A stretch of 64,000 bases of DNA. Source: a virus. The stretch's first letter is position 1, and every line of letters starts with the position of its first letter. Shown here piece after piece: positions 57,225 to 64,000 of this stretch. The stretch spans positions 1 through 64,000 of IMG/VR virus record IMGVR_UViG_3300033145_000767; one strand, written 5' to 3'. A program made the translations under genes and the position numbers. Under the pieces are notes generated by a model. That model saw nothing but the letters and a program-made list of their open reading frames with translations. It was not told the origin of the DNA and ran no database searches.

Positions 57225-57917
57225 ATGCGGACAGCCCTCATAACAGGAAGTTCTAAAGGAATAGGTTACCAAATAGCTAAAGATTTTTTAGCTAAAGGTT
57301 ACTATGTTATTACGAACTCAAGAAAAATGCAGTATGATTTACCTGAAAATCAGCTACATTTATGTGGGGATTTATCTAGCCATAAAGGATGTATGTCTTT
57401 ATGTTCTAAAGTTAAAGACTTAGATACTAAGTTAGATAGCATTGTTCTAAGTGTAGGTGTAACAGATAGAACCCCTTTTGGGAATATTAAATACTCTAAC
57501 TGGGGTAAAGTTATAGATACAAATTTAAACCTACCTTTTTTCCTAGTTCAGCAGTTGAAAGAATGTATCAAACGCAATGGTAGTATAATTTTTATTTCAT
57601 CTGTTCTAGGTAGTCTCCCTAGGTCAAGAAGTATATCCTATGGGGTTTCAAAAGGGGCATTAGAACCTTTAATTAAATACCTAGCTGTAGAGTTTACATA
57701 TAATAATATTACTGTCAATGGTGTAGCTCCAGGGTTTATTAACACAGATTGGCATAAAGGTAAAACAAAAAAAATACTTAATAGTATTAAGTATTCTATA
57801 CCTATGGGTAGATTTGGTAGCACTAAAGAGATTAGCAGTACTGTAATGTTCTTAGCTAATAATAGGTATATTACAGGGCAGATGATTACTGTAGATGGGG
57901 GGTATAGCTTAGCATGA
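57225..57917 (+). CDS. Short-chain dehydrogenase/reductase (FabG-like)
   Basis: 230 residues. TGSSKGIGYQIA (7-18) binds NAD(P); LSVGVTD replaces NNAG; FISSVLGS..SYGVSKGALEPL has catalytic Ser, Tyr and Lys; VAPGFINTDW and MITVDGGY complete the fold. It reduces a keto group or oxidises an alcohol. Its place before a cytidylyltransferase and LicD-glycosyltransferase suggests sugar or polyol chemistry. Confidence 0.9.
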   Translation: MRTALITGSSKGIGYQIAKDFLAKGYYVITNSRKMQYDLPENQLHLCGDLSSHKGCMSLCSKVKDLDTKLDSIVLSVGVTDRTPFGNIKYSNWGKVIDTNLNLPFFLVQQLKECIKRNGSIIFISSVLGSLPRSRSISYGVSKGALEPLIKYLAVEFTYNNITVNGVAPGFINTDWHKGKTKKILNSIKYSIPMGRFGSTKEISSTVMFLANNRYITGQMITVDGGYSLA

Positions 57918-58402
57918 TTACCACTAAGGTAATAGAGCCTAAAGTATTAGTTAAGTACCTAAGTAATAAAGTTAGAGATTGGTGTAAAGGGTGTAAAAGG
58001 TATGCACAAAATTTGCCTTGTTGCCCGCCAAGCTTAATGCCTATAAAAAGGTATAAGCGTTTGATTCTATCTTATAAAAACGCAATGCTAATAGCTGTTA
58101 AATTCGATATTGATAGTGAAATACATTGGAAAGTACAGGGCAGAGAATCAAGCAAACTATTAGTATCTATACTAAAGTCTTATGCGAAAGAATTTAAAAA
58201 CCATATAATCTTTGGGGCAGGGTCTTGCAAAAGCTGTGATATTTGTAGTAACCCCTGTAAAAACCTTAAAGGTAAAGTAATAGCAGTAGAAGCTATTGGT
58301 ATCAATGTGGTTAAGTTAATGGCAGAGCAAACAGATATTAAACTATTTTTCCCTGTAGAAAAGAAGGGCTACTTTTATAGAATAGGGTTATTATTATGGT
58401 AA
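57914..58402 (+). CDS. DUF2284-like metal-binding protein, second copy (162 aa)
   Basis: WCKGCKRYAQNLPCCPPSLMP and GSCKSCDICSNPCKNL match the Cys layout of DUF2284. Four-base overlap with the reductase, suggesting redox partnership through an iron-sulfur cluster. More complete than the copy at 29814. Confidence 0.75.
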   Translation: MITTKVIEPKVLVKYLSNKVRDWCKGCKRYAQNLPCCPPSLMPIKRYKRLILSYKNAMLIAVKFDIDSEIHWKVQGRESSKLLVSILKSYAKEFKNHIIFGAGSCKSCDICSNPCKNLKGKVIAVEAIGINVVKLMAEQTDIKLFFPVEKKGYFYRIGLLLW

Positions 58403-58848
58403 ATGTAACCAATTTATATGTTCCAGGCACTTTTGACCTATTCCATGTAGGGCATATTAGAATGTTTAAGTATGCATCTAAGTTTGGGAATGTAATTGCA
58501 GGGGTCAGTACTGATGAACTAGTACTCTCATATAAGAATTTAGCTCCTATATACCCATTTAAGGAGAGATGGGAGACGGTTGATGCATGTAGATATGTTA
58601 ATAGGGTAATTCCTCAGAGAAAATTTTTTAGTATTCCACAACTAAAGAAATTAAATATATGCTATGTTATACTTGGTAGCGATTGGGAAGGTAAAGACTT
58701 CCCTGAATTAGACCAAGCCCAAAAAGCTTTAGGTTTTGAGATAATATATAAACCTTATACAGAAGAAACAAGTTCATCAAAAATAAAAGAGAGAATTATT
58801 CGTAATAGCTTTGATATTATTAAAGCTCAACTAGAAAGAGACCTATAA
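58396..58848 (+). CDS. Cytidylyltransferase, glycerol-3-phosphate/phosphocholine type
   Basis: 150 residues. PGTFDLFHVGH (HxGH at 17-20) binds CTP and SSSKIKERI closes the site. Relatives (TagD, LicC-like) form CDP-glycerol or CDP-choline from the phosphate ester. The LicD-like domain in the next gene would use such a CDP-activated group. Overlaps the DUF2284-like gene. Confidence 0.88.
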   Translation: MVNVTNLYVPGTFDLFHVGHIRMFKYASKFGNVIAGVSTDELVLSYKNLAPIYPFKERWETVDACRYVNRVIPQRKFFSIPQLKKLNICYVILGSDWEGKDFPELDQAQKALGFEIIYKPYTEETSSSKIKERIIRNSFDIIKAQLERDL

Positions 58849-60767
58849 TGAGCCACGAAAACTTTAGCTACGATAACTATACACCATACTTAAGAGCTTT
58901 AACCAAAATAATGGCTACCTTTAAAGCTATTAATATTCCTCTTTGTTTGCATGGAGGAACTTTATTGGGTAGTGTAAGAGAAGGCGATTTCATCCAAGAT
59001 GATGATGATATAGATATTTTCTATATTAGTAGAGGGAAAAACAAGTATCAGGTTAAAAAAGAGTTTGAAGAACTAATATTACCTGCTCTAAAGAAAGCAA
59101 GATATGATGTCAAACCAATTTCTTGGACTTTTCATAATGGTAAGAAAGAGATTTTTGGTCAGTACCATGTAACTAAAAATGGCATAACTTTAGATGTATG
59201 GATGGCATGGACTGATGAAAATGATAAATTCTTTTTATCCCCCTATATATCTGGTCAACTAGATAAGAAAGACATTTACCCTCTTAAAAAAGGTAAGATA
59301 AAAAATAACAAGTTTTTAATACCTAATAAGGCAGAAAAGCTTATAGAATTAATATATGGCAGTGAGTGGAAAATACCTAGTAAGTTTAGGGCAAGTTTAA
59401 ATCGTTACTTTGTTAAGAAGAATATGCTAAAAATAATTGATGAATTTGGTTGGGCTTATTACTTTATAGCTAAAGAGCAACAAGTGTATACAGTACACAA
59501 CATATCTTATATTAGGCTAAAAGATTATACTGATAGTATACTAAAAGATATTGACATAGTATACTTTCCATCCCCAGGAATCCAAGCACCAATAGTTACC
59601 AAAGTATGCAAGGGTATAAGAGCTAAGTACCCTAAAATAAAAATAATAGGAGCGTATGCAGGGGAAAATAGATTCATTTATACTGATGTTGACATAATAG
59701 TATCTATATCAGCTAAGTTTGTTCCCGTACTAAGGGATAGATACCCAAATAAGGAAGTTATCTTCTTACCTGAATCAATTGACACAAACTACTTTAAACC
59801 TAATACTAAAAAGGCTAAGGAGTTTACTGTTGGTTACGCAGGAAGAAAAAACCCTTATATAAAGAGAACGCCTTTACTTGAAAAATTAGATTACCCTGTT
59901 GTAAAAAAGATGAATCATGGTAAAGATTTCTTTGTAGAAGGCAGCGACCGTACAGAAATGATAAACTTCTATAATAGTGTCTCATGCTTGGTATTAGTTA
60001 GTAGAACTGAATGTATGCCAAGGGTTATACTAGAGGCTATGGCTTGTGGTAAAGCAGTTGTGTGTACTGATGTAGGTAGTATTAGAATGTTATTAGACCT
60101 TGAATGGGTTGTACCTGTAAACCCAGATGAAGTTGTTATCTCAGAGGTAAATGCTAGATTAAATATATTAAACAAATACCCTAGTGTATTAAAAGCAGTA
60201 GGTAAACGAAATAGAGAATATATACACAAATACTTCTCATGGGAAAAGAATCAACACTTATGGGATTCAGTAGTAGATTATTTATACCTAGAGGACTATA
60301 AAACTATACTAGAGATTGACGACCAGTATTGTGAGTTGTTTAAAGATATTGAACCAGCATTGGTTGAGAAAGATGTTGTATCTGCTTTAACTATAGAAGT
60401 AACTACTAAAGTTATTGAGCCTCCTAAGGTTACTTACCTAGCAGACCCTATAACTTTTAATTCTAAAGGTATTAAAGACCCAATAGCTCTATCTATGGAA
60501 TTAAACTATAGAGGAATAGATTTCTGGTTATTGTCAGATTCATGCCTATCTTTAGTTAATCATAAAGAGTTGAGGGGTAACAAGTTACATATAGGGGTTA
60601 GTAGTAAGGCATTAAAAGACAAGATAAAAGAACTCTATGCACATAAAAATTTATTTATTAAAGTAGAACCTAAACGAAAAGTAAAATCATATGGGGCCTA
60701 CAAAGTTCCTGTGCCAGTAGTTTCTTACCTACATGAGCTTTTTGGTAGCGAATGGGACTCTTTCTAA
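58848..60767 (+). CDS. LicD-glycosyltransferase fusion with degenerate LicD-like tail (639 aa)
   Basis: LicD domain (1-190): LCLHGGTLLGSVREGDFI (H35) and DDDDID (51-56). Glycosyltransferase family 4 domain (about 215-480): TECMPRVILEAMACGKAVV with E388 and E396 (EX7E). Residues 520-639 resemble the LicD start (FWLLSDSCLSLVNHKELRG) and end (YLHELFGSEW) but lack the acidic cluster. It should add a sugar and then a phospho-alcohol (choline or glycerol) to a surface glycan. One-base overlap with the cytidylyltransferase. Confidence 0.87.
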   Translation: MSHENFSYDNYTPYLRALTKIMATFKAINIPLCLHGGTLLGSVREGDFIQDDDDIDIFYISRGKNKYQVKKEFEELILPALKKARYDVKPISWTFHNGKKEIFGQYHVTKNGITLDVWMAWTDENDKFFLSPYISGQLDKKDIYPLKKGKIKNNKFLIPNKAEKLIELIYGSEWKIPSKFRASLNRYFVKKNMLKIIDEFGWAYYFIAKEQQVYTVHNISYIRLKDYTDSILKDIDIVYFPSPGIQAPIVTKVCKGIRAKYPKIKIIGAYAGENRFIYTDVDIIVSISAKFVPVLRDRYPNKEVIFLPESIDTNYFKPNTKKAKEFTVGYAGRKNPYIKRTPLLEKLDYPVVKKMNHGKDFFVEGSDRTEMINFYNSVSCLVLVSRTECMPRVILEAMACGKAVVCTDVGSIRMLLDLEWVVPVNPDEVVISEVNARLNILNKYPSVLKAVGKRNREYIHKYFSWEKNQHLWDSVVDYLYLEDYKTILEIDDQYCELFKDIEPALVEKDVVSALTIEVTTKVIEPPKVTYLADPITFNSKGIKDPIALSMELNYRGIDFWLLSDSCLSLVNHKELRGNKLHIGVSSKALKDKIKELYAHKNLFIKVEPKRKVKSYGAYKVPVPVVSYLHELFGSEWDSF

Positions 60768-60786
60768 CAATCTATGGAGGAATACA

Positions 60787-60936
60787 ATGAGTAGTAAAAT
60801 TAAGAGACAGTTTGCATTGATTAAAGAATATCAGCGTAAAGTAGACTTAGCTAGAAACGCATATGATACAGAAGTTGATTATTTAGAAGACCATATTGCC
60901 AAATTGTTAAAAATGGTTAAAAAAGAATTGAGGTAA
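60787..60936 (+). CDS. Small coiled-coil protein (49 aa)
   Basis: GGAGG site. MSSKIKRQFALIKEYQRKVD and the rest form one amphipathic helix. Function unknown. Confidence 0.6.
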   Translation: MSSKIKRQFALIKEYQRKVDLARNAYDTEVDYLEDHIAKLLKMVKKELR

Positions 60937-60941
60937 ATCAA

Positions 60942-61142
60942 ATGACAGTTCGTAAACTAAGTTGTGGGTGTGAAGTTTGGAATAGCTACACAAAGAAAGA
61001 GTGTAAAAAGCATAAAGAGATGTGCCATTGGGGTAGTTGTACTAAAGTAGCTATAAAGGATAAGTTCTATTGTGAAGTACACAAAAAGCTACTGGCTGAC
61101 TTCAACTACGAAGGTGAAGGGCATTATAAGGGGGGTGTTTAA
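60942..61142 (+). CDS. Cys/His-rich protein (66 aa)
   Basis: LSCGCEVWNSYTKKECKKHKEMCHWGSC..YCEVH: enough ligands for two zinc ions. Resembles small phage zinc fingers. Followed by a 136-base gap with a short TAACC/GGTTA hairpin and promoter F. Confidence 0.6.
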   Translation: MTVRKLSCGCEVWNSYTKKECKKHKEMCHWGSCTKVAIKDKFYCEVHKKLLADFNYEGEGHYKGGV

Positions 61143-61237
61143 ACCCCTTTACAAGCAGTTTAAGGCATAAATATGCTATATGTAGGGTAACCTATGGGTT
61201 AGTATATAAAAAGACCTTATACATAATAGTTGGTGAG

Positions 61238-61270
61238 TTATAACAAATATGGTATACTTATAATAGAGAG
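61238..61270 (+). promoter_or_regulatory. Phage-type promoter (site F)
   Basis: TTATAA 61238-61243 in place of TTTCAT, 9 bp, TATACT 61253-61258 preceded by TATGG, then TATAATAGAGAGG. It precedes 61279. Confidence 0.6.
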
Positions 61271-61278
61271 GATATAAT

Positions 61279-61464
61279 ATGCAAATAGTATCAATTAATA
61301 CATTAGTTAAAAAGTATAGGTTTAAAATATGTAAATCTATAATGAGAAGTAAGAAAAGAGATGGGGGAGATGTAGGGGCTATAAAGATAATAATACAAGT
61401 ACCTTATAGAATATACAACATTTTTATAGGGGAATTTAACTTATCTAAAACATTTAAAATATAG
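61279..61464 (+). CDS. Small basic protein (61 aa)
   Basis: MQIVSINTLVKKYRFKICKSI; first gene after promoter F. Not recognised. Confidence 0.5.
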   Translation: MQIVSINTLVKKYRFKICKSIMRSKKRDGGDVGAIKIIIQVPYRIYNIFIGEFNLSKTFKI

Positions 61465-61475
61465 AAAGGCTACCT

Positions 61476-61577
61476 ATGAGTAAATTAATAGATAAAGCAT
61501 GTGCAGTTACCCTTATAGTATTAATATCACTTGCTTTCTGGTGTGTAGCTATAAAAATAATAATGGAGATTTTCTAA
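61476..61577 (+). CDS. Single-pass membrane peptide (33 aa)
   Basis: ACAVTLIVLISLAFWCVAIKI forms one helix. AAAGG site. Overlaps the next start by one base. Confidence 0.5.
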   Translation: MSKLIDKACAVTLIVLISLAFWCVAIKIIMEIF

Positions 61578-61774
61578 TGAGTACATTAAAAGAGTGGGTA
61601 GTTATAATTTTAATAGTGGGGGGTTTAATAGCTTTAGTGTTTGGTCTTGGTGGACATGCTAAAGAATGTGGAATTGATATAATTAAAATACTTATAGATT
61701 CACCTTTAAGTCTTAAAGTAGCATCTGCTGGTCTTTTTTCTTTTGCAATCGGGATGAGTATATTAGATATATAG
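61577..61774 (+). CDS. Two-pass membrane protein (65 aa)
   Basis: WVVIILIVGGLIALVFGLGG and VASAGLFSFAIGMSIL segments. Part of a run of three tiny membrane genes, holin-like in size but with no lysin nearby. Confidence 0.55.
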   Translation: MSTLKEWVVIILIVGGLIALVFGLGGHAKECGIDIIKILIDSPLSLKVASAGLFSFAIGMSILDI

Positions 61775-61785
61775 AGGGAGTAAAT

Positions 61786-61908
61786 ATGAACATACTAAAA
61801 GAGTGGTTGATTAGAGTGGCAACTATTGTAGGCATAGTAATGTTTATTCATGTTATGTTCTACTTAGGTGAAATGGCTTATGTAGCAGGGGGGTTATTCG
61901 CACTATGA
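61786..61908 (+). CDS. Single-pass membrane protein (40 aa)
   Basis: MNILKEWLIRVATIVGIVMF; begins like the gene before it (LKEWVVI), so possibly a duplicate. GAGGGAG site. Confidence 0.5.
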   Translation: MNILKEWLIRVATIVGIVMFIHVMFYLGEMAYVAGGLFAL

Positions 61909-62075
61909 AAACATTGCATGAATGTGTAAGTAGCTGGTATTGTACTAATTATGTAATTTGCCCTATATGCAAATGTAGAGCAGGGTATGATGTGATGTAT
62001 GATAGTGAAACAAAGAAGGTATTTAAGTGCAAATGTAATAAAGGGTTAAAACAAATAAAGGATGAAAATGCATAA
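61905..62075 (+). CDS. Zinc-ribbon protein (56 aa)
   Basis: CPICKCRAGYDVMYD..FKCKCNKG: two Cys clusters. Four-base overlap upstream and eight downstream. Function unknown. Confidence 0.6.
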   Translation: MKTLHECVSSWYCTNYVICPICKCRAGYDVMYDSETKKVFKCKCNKGLKQIKDENA

Positions 62076-62826
62076 AATAGCTATATGCTTAACTACTTTT
62101 ATGAGAAATGAATTATTAATTGATACTGTAGATAGTATCATTAAGTACTTCCCAGAAAATAGTGTACTATACATAGCAGACCAAGGGAATAAATCACAAG
62201 TTAAAGATAGATACTTTTCTTACCTTACCAGTAAAACTGGTAGGGTTTTTTACTTTAACCTTCCTTATGACTGTGGTTTAAGCTATGCTAGAAATTACCT
62301 TGTTGATGTGGCTAAGCACGCTGGTATAGATTATTGCCTTATTACAGCAGATAGTTTAAGATTTATAAATAAACTTAATCTTGAACCAATAGTAAATGGC
62401 ATGGAAAAGAATGTAGATGCTCTTGTAGGTTTTGAGATAAAAGATAGAATACCTTGGGAGTGGAATATAGAACTAGTCCCTGAAAAACATTTCTGGTTAT
62501 CTAAAATTAGCCCTGATGCTATTATACAGCATGAGGGTTTTATTATTAAGCGAGTAGAGCTATGTAGAAACTTCTTCTTAGCTAAGACAGAGGCTTTACT
62601 AGATGTTAAATGGGACAATGATTTAAAGCTTGCAGAACATGAAGACTTCTTTTATAGGCTTAAGCTGAAGGGGTATAAGTGTATATGGACTAATATAGTG
62701 TCAGCAGAGTATATAGAAGATAAGCCAGAAGAATATAGAAAGATGCGAGATAGAATGTATAACCACTTTCAATACATAATGTTAAAGAAATATAATATTA
62801 AACAATGGATGAAATATGAGATATAG
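62068..62826 (+). CDS. Glycosyltransferase family 2-like (252 aa)
   Basis: ATG at 62068 with AAAGG upstream. IAICLTTFMRNELLIDTVDSI starts a GT-A fold; LSYARNYLVDVAKHAG and YCLITADSL (in place of DDD) hold the nucleotide-sugar pocket; LAEHEDFFYRLKLKGYK is the acceptor-side ED motif. It may act with the LicD-glycosyltransferase on the same glycan, or on phage DNA or protein. Confidence 0.8.
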   Translation: MHKIAICLTTFMRNELLIDTVDSIIKYFPENSVLYIADQGNKSQVKDRYFSYLTSKTGRVFYFNLPYDCGLSYARNYLVDVAKHAGIDYCLITADSLRFINKLNLEPIVNGMEKNVDALVGFEIKDRIPWEWNIELVPEKHFWLSKISPDAIIQHEGFIIKRVELCRNFFLAKTEALLDVKWDNDLKLAEHEDFFYRLKLKGYKCIWTNIVSAEYIEDKPEEYRKMRDRMYNHFQYIMLKKYNIKQWMKYEI

Positions 62827-63475
62827 TATAACTAAGTTTTTAAGACCGTTCACAGGTACAGGTGCAATATTCTTTCCAGTTGGGCATCCCCCATTTGGGA
62901 CGTGTGAAAATGCTACACCTGATTGTTACCATTATTGTTATGCAGTAGATAAGGAAGACTTAAACTTTGATGAAGAATTAAGAATATCTAAAGTGGAAAA
63001 ACGAGCAATATATAATTACTTTGTAACAACCAATAATAAAAAACTTAAATCAAGAATAATTAGAGAGCTAGATGGGCTACAAACACCTATACTGCATTGG
63101 TTTGGTACAGGTGATTGCCTTAATAAAGATTTACCTAAGATTAGTAAACTTATAGATGTTTTAAGAGGGGAAAATGTTATACAAATGGGGTTTACTAGAA
63201 ATAAAAAATTATGGGAACTGCATAAAGATGTATTTGCATTAAGCATTGATTCAAAAAAAGAGGCTACAGACCCTAATGCAATGTATTCCATACCAGATTA
63301 TAAAAAACAAATATCTGTAATGTATTGCCCTTCATATCAAGTTGTAGGAGGTTATTGTGGGGCTCTTACTTGCAGAGATAAAGATAAATCAAGAACTAAT
63401 TTAGAACATTATATAAATTGTAGAACTTGTTTAAGAATGAAAACTGGATGTTTTGATAGGAGGAATAATGTATAA
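62816..63475 (+). CDS. Gp88-like Cys-rich protein (219 aa)
   Basis: GTCENATPDCYHYCYAVDKE..ISKVEKRAIYNYF resembles the start of the phage 'gene product 88' family, and HWFGTGDCLNKDL continues it. The C-terminus has CGALTCRDKDKSR..CRTCLRMKTGC. A cluster-bound, radical-SAM-related fold has been supposed for such proteins, but the role is unknown. Overlaps the glycosyltransferase. Confidence 0.65.
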   Translation: MRYSITKFLRPFTGTGAIFFPVGHPPFGTCENATPDCYHYCYAVDKEDLNFDEELRISKVEKRAIYNYFVTTNNKKLKSRIIRELDGLQTPILHWFGTGDCLNKDLPKISKLIDVLRGENVIQMGFTRNKKLWELHKDVFALSIDSKKEATDPNAMYSIPDYKKQISVMYCPSYQVVGGYCGALTCRDKDKSRTNLEHYINCRTCLRMKTGCFDRRNNV

Positions 63476-63623
63476 AGTAACTGTTTATTTTAAAAATGGG
63501 GCTACAATAGTTAAATATATATCAGGATATAATTATGCTTGTGTTTATTCAACTAATGTATGGAAAGAACTTGATGATGTAATTAAAACAGAATTGAAAG
63601 AGGTTAAACATGGAAAAATTTAA
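63468..63623 (+). CDS. Small hypothetical protein (51 aa)
   Basis: MYKVTVYFKNGATIVKYISGY; AGGAGG site inside the previous gene. Beta-alpha layout like the small protein at 34094. Not recognised. Confidence 0.55.
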   Translation: MYKVTVYFKNGATIVKYISGYNYACVYSTNVWKELDDVIKTELKEVKHGKI

Positions 63624-63810
63624 CAGTAAGGTTAAAAAGAAAGTAGTAGAGAAGATTAAATGTGAAGTCTGTGGTAAGTTAAGAAGCTGGGAAGGTATGA
63701 AGTTATTAGATACTTGTGTTTGTTTAGATAATACAACTATTAAGTTTAAAACCAAAAGGCATAGGACAAGGCTTTCTAATATGAAACTTATTCGTAGGAG
63801 AAAAAAATAA
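63610..63810 (+). CDS. Basic zinc-binding protein (66 aa)
   Basis: CEVCGKLRSWEG and CVCLD form one metal site in a Lys/Arg-rich chain ending NMKLIRRRKK. It overlaps the gene before it by 14 bases. Possibly nucleic-acid binding. Confidence 0.6.
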   Translation: MEKFNSKVKKKVVEKIKCEVCGKLRSWEGMKLLDTCVCLDNTTIKFKTKRHRTRLSNMKLIRRRKK

Positions 63811-63830
63811 CAAGTAAGAAAGGTTAAAAA

Positions 63831-64000
63831 ATGAGTAACTCATGTAAAGATTGTATATGTAGAAAAGATAATAAGTGTATGAGATTCCCCCCAAGTATAG
63901 GAGAATTTGGTAATACAGTATCCGGTTACCCTACAATTAGGTATGAAAGAGTAATACCTTATAAACCAACTGAAATTATTTATTGTTATGCATGTTTTGA
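63831..64000 (+). CDS. Cys-rich protein, cut by window end
   Basis: MSNSCKDCICRKDNKCMRFPPS and CYACF near the right edge; the frame is open to 64000. At least 56 residues. Zinc or iron-sulfur binding is likely. Confidence 0.6.
   Translation, partial: MSNSCKDCICRKDNKCMRFPPSIGEFGNTVSGYPTIRYERVIPYKPTEIIYCYACF

Noticed and set aside
61476-61908. Holin operon
   Set aside because: The three tiny membrane genes have suitable size, but no endolysin or spanin is near and the region is early-type.

Overview
The window is part of the genome of a large tailed bacteriophage. Genes are tightly packed, mostly small, and many start and stop codons overlap. The base composition is AT-rich, and strong AGGAGG-type ribosome binding sites are common. 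Ile ATA and Arg AGA/AGG codons dominate, which fits a low-GC host. The teichoic-acid-style enzymes (TagD-like, LicD-like) make a Gram-positive (Bacillota) host plausible, but this is inference. No capsid, terminase, portal or lysis gene can be recognised; they presumably lie beyond the left edge.

Layout. (1) 1-3739, minus strand: the end of a rightmost 'late' arm, with a virion-like protein fragment, small genes, an HNH endonuclease, a gene-free structured stretch of about 1.5 kb (1823-3300), and a lysine-rich basic protein. (2) 3740-4833: a divergent control region with repeated TTAGCAATT motifs, a cruciform, promoters and structured RNA. Everything to the right is on the plus strand. (3) 4834-8265: small early genes, a minimal radical SAM enzyme and folded RNA leaders. 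(4) 8285-16110: an amidoligase cluster: gamma-glutamylcyclotransferase-like protein, three zinc-ribbon amidoligases, class II glutamine amidotransferase and ATP-grasp ligase. Repeat-rich intergenic blocks lie at both ends. (5) 16114-19786: small genes and a RuvB helicase. (6) 19922-25632: tyrosine recombinase, sigma-like factor, metallophosphoesterase, sliding clamp and clamp loader. (7) 25669-36661: small membrane and zinc proteins, two radical-SAM/metal-binding proteins, a TET-associated-type glycosyltransferase, polynucleotide kinase and a split transporter. (8) 36734-56111: nucleotide metabolism and the replication/recombination core (flap nuclease, PrimPol-helicase, RecA/UvsX, RuvC-like, family A polymerase, Mre11/Rad50), interrupted by many homing endonucleases and carrying a secreted serine protease and an MgtC-like membrane protein. 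(9) 56111-64000: HEXXH and ClpP-like proteases, then a surface-glycan-like block (SDR reductase, DUF2284-like protein, cytidylyltransferase, LicD-glycosyltransferase fusion, family 2 glycosyltransferase), and small genes.

How the genes work together. The phage encodes most of its own replisome and recombination machinery. A sigma-like factor (21962-22567) and a recurring promoter (TTTCAT, 9 bp, TATGGTATAMT, then a purine-rich start with the ribosome site) suggest its own middle or late transcription. Two biosynthetic systems stand out. The first is the amidoligase cluster, predicted to make or attach amide-linked amino acids or peptides. The second is the cytidylyltransferase/LicD/glycosyltransferase block, predicted to decorate a surface glycan with a phospho-alcohol group. 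Eight free-standing homing endonucleases and at least two gene remnants show heavy traffic of selfish elements. Several leaders fold into multi-helix RNAs, and the 1.5 kb gene-free stretch may encode a large ornate RNA.
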